64,000 nucleotides of DNA, from positions 9,281,501-9,345,500 of the forward strand of contig NZ_CP109444.1 of assembly GCF_036227225.1 (NCBI RefSeq), given 5' to 3'. Origin of the DNA: Streptomyces sp. NBC_01478. GTDB taxonomy: Bacteria; Actinomycetota; Actinomycetes; Streptomycetales; Streptomycetaceae. Under the pieces are notes generated by a model. The model was not told the origin of the DNA. It did not search any database and worked only from the letters and a program-made list of their open reading frames with translations. Positions 59,180 through 64,000 of this stretch are shown one piece after another (position 1 is the first letter of the stretch; every line of letters begins with the position of its first letter). A program made the translations under genes and the position numbers.

Positions 59180-60188
59180 AGGGCATGCCGCCCGCGATCT
59201 CCGCCAGGCGGACCGGTCTGTGTTCGCGTCTGGACACTTCGCAGGCCTCGGCGATGCGCAGCGCCTGCAAGGCCTCGCGGCCGTCGCACGGGTTGGTGCG
59301 CTGGCCGACGACGACCTCGACGAAGGCGATCAACTCGGCCTCGTAGGCGGGCCCGAAGCGCTCCAGGAAGCCGGTCCACGGCTTGGTCGCGGCCGGCGGG
59401 CCGGTCGGCTCGGTGGACGCGATCGGGGTGCGGTCGTCCAGGCCGACCACGACCTGGTCGAGTTCTCCGGCCAGCTCCATGCGGACGTCGTAGCCCGCCC
59501 CGTTCAACCGGGCGGCCGTCGCCGTGGCCAGCGTGCCGTCGTCCAGGGTGAGGACCGCCGCGGCCGTGTCGATGTCACCGGCCTCGCGGAACATCGCGGG
59601 CCCGGCGTCCGAACCGGTCGCGTACACGTCGACGACCTCGTGCCCGGTCACCCAGCGCAGCATGTCGAAGTCGTGGATCAGGGTGTCCCGGTACAGCCCG
59701 CCGGAGATCGGCAGGTACTCGGCCGGGGGAGGCGTCTGGTCGGAGGTCGTCGCCCGCACGGTGTGCAGCCGTCCCAGCCGCCCCGAACGCACCGCCTCCC
59801 GGGCACCTGTGTAGCCCGCGTCGAACCGGCGCTGGAACCCCATCTGAAGGATCGTTCCCGCTGTCTCGACCTCGGCGATCGCCTGCAACGAACCCGGCAG
59901 ATCAAGCGCGATGGGCTTCTCGCAGAACACCGGAAGTCCGGAACGCGCCGCCCTCCCGATTAATTCGGCGTGCGCCGATGTCGCCGTGGTGATCACCACG
60001 GCGTCCACGCCCCACTTGAAGATCTCCTCCGTGCTCGGTGCCGCCGTTTCCCCCAGCCGGTTCGCCAGCTCCTGGGCCCGTGCCGGGTCCACGTCGGTGA
60101 GGATCAGCGAACCGACCTCACGATGACGGCTGAGCGTCCTGGCATGGATGGTCCCGATGCGGCCCGTACCGATGACTCCGATGCGCAT
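59172..60188 (-). CDS. Gfo/Idh/MocA-family dehydrogenase (inositol dehydrogenase-like)
   Basis: A 338-aa NAD(P)-dependent sugar or cyclitol dehydrogenase. The N-terminal MRIGVIGTGRIGTIHARTLS is the Rossmann motif, FCEKPIALDLPGSLQAIAE has the catalytic EKP, and GGLYRDTLIHDFDMLRWVTG carries the D-xx-xHD pair of inositol 2-dehydrogenases. It is divergent from a GntR-type regulator gene that lies beside a ROK sugar kinase; a TGTCCGGACA box sits in the shared space. Sugar or inositol catabolism is likely; the precise substrate is open. Confidence 0.92.
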   Translation of the reverse strand: MRIGVIGTGRIGTIHARTLSRHREVGSLILTDVDPARAQELANRLGETAAPSTEEIFKWGVDAVVITTATSAHAELIGRAARSGLPVFCEKPIALDLPGSLQAIAEVETAGTILQMGFQRRFDAGYTGAREAVRSGRLGRLHTVRATTSDQTPPPAEYLPISGGLYRDTLIHDFDMLRWVTGHEVVDVYATGSDAGPAMFREAGDIDTAAAVLTLDDGTLATATAARLNGAGYDVRMELAGELDQVVVGLDDRTPIASTEPTGPPAATKPWTGFLERFGPAYEAELIAFVEVVVGQRTNPCDGREALQALRIAEACEVSRREHRPVRLAEIAGGMPFS

Positions 60189-60230
60189 GGGAACAAACTG
60201 AGGGCCGACCAGGCACGCTGTCAATGCGTA

Positions 60231-60240
60231 TGTCCGGACA
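60231..60240. promoter_or_regulatory. TGTCCGGACA palindrome, GntR operator candidate
   Basis: A perfect 10-bp palindrome in ATGTCCGGACAAT context, between the divergent dehydrogenase (start 60188) and GntR (start 60291) genes. The identical 13-mer ATGTCCGGACAAT recurs at 61087-61099, before the ROK kinase gene. Confidence 0.75.
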
Positions 60241-60290
60241 ATCGAACTACATCACTTCCCGTCAACCATTCACAGAGCTACGCTCGCCCC

Positions 60291-61055
60291 GTGCCGAAAC
60301 CAGATGTGGATCCGACAGTGCCGCTCGAGCTCAGCGTGGACCGGAGCAGCCCGGTGCCGTTGTACTTCCAACTGTCCCAGCAACTGGAGGCCGCGATCGA
60401 ACACGGCTCGCTCACCCCCGGCAGCCTGCTGGGCAACGAGATCGAGCTGGCGGCCCGGCTCGGCCTGTCCCGGCCCACGGTCCGCCAGGCCATCCAGTCG
60501 CTGGTCGACAAGGGCCTCCTGGTGCGCCGTCGGGGCGTCGGTACCCAGGTCGTGCACAGCCAGGTCAAACGCCCGCTGGAACTCAGCAGCCTCTTCGACG
60601 ACCTGGAGGCGGCCGGGCAGCGCCCCGCCACGAAGGTCCTCGTCAACAGCATCGTCCAGGCGTCCGCCGAGGTGGCGGCGGCACTCGGCGTGGCCGAGGA
60701 CAGCGACGTACACCGCATCGACCGGCTGCGTCTCGCGCACGGCGAGCCGATGGCGTACCTGTCCAACCATCTCCCGCTCGGACTGCTCAACCTGGACACC
60801 GCACAACTGGAGGCCACCGGCCTGTACCGGATGATGCGCACCGCCGGCATCACCCTGCACAGCGCCCGCCAGTCCATCGGCGCCCGCGGCGCCACCGCGG
60901 AGGAGGCCGAGCGCCTGGCCGAGCCGGAGGGTGCCCCGCTCCTCACCATGCAGCGCACCACATTCGACGACACCGGCCGAGCGGTCGAATTCGGCAGCCA
61001 TACGTATCGGCCGACGCGCTATTCGTTCGAGTTCCAGCTTCTGGTACGTCCCTGA
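60291..61055 (+). CDS. GntR-family (HutC subfamily) regulator
   Basis: A 254-aa regulator. The N-terminal winged helix is PLYFQLSQQLEAAIEHGSLT, LLGNEIELAARLGLSRPTVR and QAIQSLVDKGLLVRRRGVGT. The C-terminal UTRA ligand domain (VHRIDRLRLAHGEPMAYLSN; EEAERLAEPEGAPLLTMQRT) assigns it to the HutC subfamily. A -10-like TACGCT ends six bases before the GTG, suggesting leaderless translation. A TGTCCGGACA box lies 50 bp upstream and another just after the gene, before the ROK kinase. It probably represses both itself and the sugar genes until a sugar phosphate binds. Confidence 0.92.
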   Translation: MPKPDVDPTVPLELSVDRSSPVPLYFQLSQQLEAAIEHGSLTPGSLLGNEIELAARLGLSRPTVRQAIQSLVDKGLLVRRRGVGTQVVHSQVKRPLELSSLFDDLEAAGQRPATKVLVNSIVQASAEVAAALGVAEDSDVHRIDRLRLAHGEPMAYLSNHLPLGLLNLDTAQLEATGLYRMMRTAGITLHSARQSIGARGATAEEAERLAEPEGAPLLTMQRTTFDDTGRAVEFGSHTYRPTRYSFEFQLLVRP

Positions 61056-61087
61056 GTACACCGTTTCGCCCGCGATCTTCGTCATAA

Positions 61088-61097
61088 TGTCCGGACA
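61088..61097. promoter_or_regulatory. second TGTCCGGACA palindrome, before the ROK kinase
   Basis: A perfect TGTCCGGACA in ATGTCCGGACAAT context, identical over 13 bases to that at 60230-60242. It lies between the GntR gene and the ROK kinase gene and is the likely operator of the kinase operon. Confidence 0.75.
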
Positions 61098-61120
61098 ATA
61101 AGATTCGATGGGCGCTCACA

Positions 61121-61209
61121 ATGGCGCCCCTTTCAGGGGCGCGGGGCCGTGTCGATGTGCGGCTCCGCCGCAGGGCGCGACCAGCCACGACGCATCCGCA
61201 CCAGACAAC
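61121..61209. repeat. Streptomyces-type dispersed intergenic repeat, long form
   Basis: It begins with a hairpin GCGCCCC-TTTCA-GGGGCGC (61124-61142), continues GCGGGGCCGTGTCGATGTGC, then a GCGGCTCCGCCGC stem, and ends GGGCGCGACCAGCCACGACG, CATCCGCACCAGACAACG. The blocks AGGGGCGCGGGG and GCGCGACCAGCCAC match the short form at 17721-17779. It lies in the leader of the ROK kinase gene. Confidence 0.65.
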
Positions 61210-61275
61210 GATCCGTACCCCCCTTCACGCCCCCGCACAGCACCTGGTGTCACGGTGAGGCAGAATCGGGCCTTG

Positions 61276-62424
61276 ATGAGCACCTACGGCAATTTCAGCG
61301 CCCCCATAGGCTCCCGGCGTGCCACCGCACTCAGGACAGTCGGCACCCGTGAGCGAAGGTCGCACCTGACGGCCCCCCGCGTGCCCACGGTCGGCATCGA
61401 CATCGGCGGCACCAAGGTCATGGCGGGCGTCGTGGACGCCGACGGCAACATCCTGGAGAAGCTCCGCACGGAGACCCCGGACAAGTCCAAGAGCCCCAAG
61501 GTCGTCGAGGACACCATCGTCGAACTGGTCCTGGACCTGTCCGACCGCCACGACGTGCACGCGGTCGGCATCGGCGCGGCCGGCTGGGTCGACGCGGAGC
61601 GCAACCGCATCCTGTTCGCCCCGCACCTGTCCTGGCGCAACGAGCCGCTCCGCGACCGCATCTCCAGCCGCCTCGCCGTCCCCGTCCTGGTGGACAACGA
61701 CGCGAACTCCGCCGCCTGGGCCGAGTGGCGCTTCGGCGCAGGCCGCGGCGAGGACCACCTCGTCATGATCACGCTCGGCACCGGCATCGGCGGCGCGATC
61801 CTGGAGGACGGCCAGGTCAAGCGCGGCAAGTGGGGCGTCGCCGGCGAGTTCGGCCATATGCAGGTCGTGCCCGGCGGCCACCGCTGCGCGTGCGGCAACC
61901 GCGGCTGCTGGGAGCAGTACAGCTCGGGCAACGCCCTGGTGAGGGAGGCCCGGGAGCTGGCCGCGGCGGACTCCCCGGTGGCCTACGGGATCATCGAGCA
62001 CGTCAAGGGCAACATCGGCGAGATCACCGGGCCGATGATCACCGAGCTGGCCCGCGAGGGCGACGCGATGTGCATCGAGCTGCTCCAGGACATCGGCCAG
62101 TGGCTCGGCGTCGGCATCGCCAACCTCGCCGCCGCCCTCGACCCGTCCTGCTTCGTGATCGGCGGCGGTGTCTCGGCCGCCGACGACCTGCTGATCGGCC
62201 CCGCGCGGGACGCGTTCAAGCGCCAGCTCACCGGCCGCGGCTACCGCCCCGAGGCCCGCATAGTGCGCGCCCAGCTCGGCCCCGAGGCCGGCATGGTCGG
62301 CGCCGCCGACCTCGCCCGCCTGGTCGCCCGCCGGTTCCGCCGCGCCAAGCGCCGCCGGGTCGAGCGGTACGAGCGCTACGAGCGGTTCGCCGAGTCCCGG
62401 CGCGACACCCAGGACACGGCATGA
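61276..62424 (+). CDS. ROK-family sugar kinase (glucokinase-like)
   Basis: A 382-aa kinase. After an extra N-terminal stretch (about 40 residues, basic GSRRATALRTVGTRERRSHL) the ROK domain begins at VPTVGIDIGGTKVMAGVVDA (ATP/phosphate-binding DIGGT). LVDNDANSAAWAEWRFGAG carries the catalytic Asp in DNDAN, GEFGHMQVVPGGHRCACGNR and GCWEQYSSG the zinc site (His, three Cys), and CFVIGGGVSAADD ends the pattern. It phosphorylates a hexose. No DNA-binding domain is present, unlike ROK repressors. It overlaps the next gene by four bases. Confidence 0.94.
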   Translation: MSTYGNFSAPIGSRRATALRTVGTRERRSHLTAPRVPTVGIDIGGTKVMAGVVDADGNILEKLRTETPDKSKSPKVVEDTIVELVLDLSDRHDVHAVGIGAAGWVDAERNRILFAPHLSWRNEPLRDRISSRLAVPVLVDNDANSAAWAEWRFGAGRGEDHLVMITLGTGIGGAILEDGQVKRGKWGVAGEFGHMQVVPGGHRCACGNRGCWEQYSSGNALVREARELAAADSPVAYGIIEHVKGNIGEITGPMITELAREGDAMCIELLQDIGQWLGVGIANLAAALDPSCFVIGGGVSAADDLLIGPARDAFKRQLTGRGYRPEARIVRAQLGPEAGMVGAADLARLVARRFRRAKRRRVERYERYERFAESRRDTQDTA

Positions 62425-63002
62425 TCGCATCGCTGCCCAGCCGGGCCACCTCCCGGGACGAGCCGCCCCGACCACCCGAGGACCCCCGCCACAAGGCCCG
62501 CCGCAGAGCGCTCACCCTGCTCATCATCGTGCTGCTCATCGGCGTACCGGCCGTCTATCTGGCGATCTCCGCGAACCAGAGCCGCAACAGCGGCAAGGAC
62601 AAGGAGGCCAAGTACTCGGCGACCGGGCTCACCGTGGGCTGGCCCTCCAAGGTCCAGCGCCGCCTTTACCAGGTACCGGTCCCGCACCCGGCCGAAGAGG
62701 TTGCCTTCTACGAGACCAACAACTGGAAGACCAGCCGCCTCTACGTCCAGTTCGAGACCAGCGACGCGGGCCTGGACACCTTCCTCGCCGGCATAGGCGT
62801 CGACCGGAACACGCTGAAAAAGAACGACATCACGATCAGCGCCCGCGACCAGAAGATCACCGGCTGGACGTTCACCCGCCCCGGCCCCTGGTGGGGCGTC
62901 GTCAACAAGCAGAAGGACCCGGCCCCCACCCAGGACATCGTGGTGAACCTGTCCGACCCGAAGCTCCCCATGGTCTACGTCGTCTCCCGCACGGTTCCCT
63001 AG
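62421..63002 (+). CDS. membrane-anchored hypothetical protein coupled to the ROK kinase
   Basis: A 193-aa protein. A basic cytoplasmic N-terminus (RATSRDEPPRPPEDPRHKAR) leads to one span (ALTLLIIVLLIGVPAVYLAI) and an extracellular beta-rich domain (QVPVPHPAEEVAFYETNNW; LYVQFETSDAGLDTFLAGIG; WTFTRPGPWWGVVNKQKDPA). Its ATG overlaps the stop of the ROK kinase gene (ATGA), so the two are co-translated. I do not recognise a family; Streptomyces relatives are likely. A role at the membrane linked to sugar phosphorylation is conjecture. Confidence 0.8.
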   Translation: MIASLPSRATSRDEPPRPPEDPRHKARRRALTLLIIVLLIGVPAVYLAISANQSRNSGKDKEAKYSATGLTVGWPSKVQRRLYQVPVPHPAEEVAFYETNNWKTSRLYVQFETSDAGLDTFLAGIGVDRNTLKKNDITISARDQKITGWTFTRPGPWWGVVNKQKDPAPTQDIVVNLSDPKLPMVYVVSRTVP

Positions 63003-63100
63003 CAGGGCCGCCCCGGCCGGTCGCCGGAGCCGATTGTCAGACCCCGCCCGTAGAGTCGAAGACGGCTGACACGACTGACGGGCGGGAGGTGACAGGACGT

Positions 63101-64000
63101 ATGACGGACACGGCACTCATGGAGCAGATCTCCGTACGACTGGCCGCGGTCTTCCTGCCGTCCCCCGTCGTCCCGCGCGAGGGCCGCATCGCCTTCTGGG
63201 ACCCCGACGGCGAGCGCGCACTCCCCGACGCCGAAGAGGGCGTGGAACAGACCGAGTTGACCGTCGTACGACGGTCCGGCGCCGGAGTCCGCCGCAGGTC
63301 CACCCCCGCGCTGACCCTGACCGTCGAAGCGGCCCTGCCCCTGCTCGTGCGCGCCCGCCGCGACCCCGCCGCCCATCCCGCCACGGCCTGCTGGGGCGCC
63401 GCCGCCCTGCACGCACTGCGGCTCGCCGCCCGCGGCCGGCTCCTCCCCGGCCTCACCGCTTCGGGCCACGACGCCTGGCGCGCGGGCCCCCTGGAGCCCG
63501 AGGACATCGCGCACGTCCGCGCGGTCGCGGCGGCCCTTCCGTACGAGGGCCACGCGGTCCCGCTGCCCGGCCCGGGCCCGCTCCGGCTGCCCGAGCCGGA
63601 AGCGCTGATGCGGTCCTTCCTGGACGCGGTCGCGGACACCCTGCCCCGCACCCCGGCCGCGCCGTACACCTCCGGGCTGCCCTTCGCGGCCCGCAAGCCG
63701 CAGCGCCTGCGCGACGCCCAGGACTGGGCCGCCGAGGTCGCCGCCGGCATGGACGCGGGCGTGCGGATCTCGCTCCGCCTGGACCTGGCGGCGTACGACC
63801 TGTTCGACGACGGAGGGCGGGTGCGCAGCGCGGGAGCGGCGATCGTCCAGGTGCACAGCCTCGCCGACCCGACCCTCGTGGTCGACGCGGCGGCCCTGTG
63901 GGCGGGCACGGCGGACACCGCCTTCGGCCCCCGCGCACGCGTGGACGCCGCGTTGGCCGTACGGCGGGCCGCGCGCGTCTGGCCCCCGCTGGACCGGCTC
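63101..64000 (+). CDS. start of a large protein, probably SNF2-type helicase (partial)
   Basis: The first 300 residues of a protein that runs off the window without a stop; GGGAGG lies about ten bases before the ATG (GTG 63089 in frame). The readable part (ISVRLAAVFLPSPVVPREGR; RIAFWDPDGERALPDAEEGV; ACWGAAALHALRLAARGRL; LRDAQDWAAEVAAGMDAGVR; AVRRAARVWPPLDRL) fits the N-terminal region that precedes the SNF2-associated DUF3670 domain in actinobacterial SNF2/DEAD helicases. No helicase motif lies inside the visible part, so the assignment rests on this N-terminal pattern from memory. Confidence 0.6.
   Translation, partial: MTDTALMEQISVRLAAVFLPSPVVPREGRIAFWDPDGERALPDAEEGVEQTELTVVRRSGAGVRRRSTPALTLTVEAALPLLVRARRDPAAHPATACWGAAALHALRLAARGRLLPGLTASGHDAWRAGPLEPEDIAHVRAVAAALPYEGHAVPLPGPGPLRLPEPEALMRSFLDAVADTLPRTPAAPYTSGLPFAARKPQRLRDAQDWAAEVAAGMDAGVRISLRLDLAAYDLFDDGGRVRSAGAAIVQVHSLADPTLVVDAAALWAGTADTAFGPRARVDAALAVRRAARVWPPLDRL

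Overview
The window is very GC-rich actinobacterial DNA and looks like a Streptomyces chromosome arm. The grounds are codon use, many GTG/TTG starts, GGAGG-type ribosome sites alongside several apparently leaderless starts, a GH46 chitosanase, an RNase Sa-type secreted ribonuclease, a Streptomyces-griseus-type trypsin, an AlkZ-like glycosylase and a Streptomyces-type dispersed intergenic repeat. From memory the order of glyoxylate, uricase, malate synthase and allantoinase genes resembles the corresponding S. coelicolor region; this was not checked. I found no tRNA, rRNA or CRISPR array.

Layout. 1-1.9 kb: right-hand end of an integrated element (excisionase-like protein and tyrosine integrase, closed by a strong terminator). 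2-9.3 kb: CorA, an AlkZ-like glycosylase, a LysE exporter, a secreted trypsin and a large LuxR/ATPase regulator. 9.4-13.7 kb: GAF-LuxR regulator divergent from two acyl-CoA synthetases. 14-15.7 kb: a methyltransferase and a zinc-ribbon protein with a degenerate Mrr-like nuclease domain. 15.7-25.3 kb: glyoxylate carboligase, tartronate-semialdehyde reductase, hydroxypyruvate isomerase, then a purine operon (OHCU decarboxylase, HIU hydrolase, uricase, 8-oxoguanine-deaminase-like amidohydrolase). 25.3-35 kb: chitosanase, exonuclease, AraC/NmrA pair, MFS/HxlR pair, small enzymes, aminotransferase with divergent HxlR-type regulator. 34.9-40.2 kb: two divergent NIS (IucA/IucC) synthetases, one in an operon with two exported membrane-anchored proteins (one VWA). 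40.3-43.9 kb: Ser/Thr kinase with a propeller sensor, HipA-like kinase, SelW-like protein. 43.9-51.1 kb: malate synthase, MobA-like transferase, an IclR regulator (AllR type), allantoinase and allantoicase. 51.2-64 kb: SDR, AIM24, DHFR-like, EamA, RNase Sa-type RNase, two-component system, P450, PaaI thioesterase, a GntR/ROK sugar module, and the start of a probable SNF2 helicase.

The purine and glyoxylate genes form one pathway spread over 35 kb: urate to HIU to OHCU to allantoin, then allantoate, ureidoglycolate and glyoxylate. Glyoxylate is used either by malate synthase or by Gcl, Hyi and GlxR to give glycerate. The genes appear tied together by a shared operator. Pairs of TTCY-N7-GGAA palindromes, 20-21 bp apart, lie before gcl, hyi-glxR, aceB, the IclR gene and allantoinase. 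A second palindrome (TTCAAC-N5-GTTGAA type) lies before uraD, allantoinase and aceB. Other local regulatory pairs are visible: TGTCCGGACA in the GntR/ROK module, two CTTGG/CCAAG palindromes 21 bp apart at the aminotransferase, and a 16-bp palindrome at the acyl-CoA synthetase operon.
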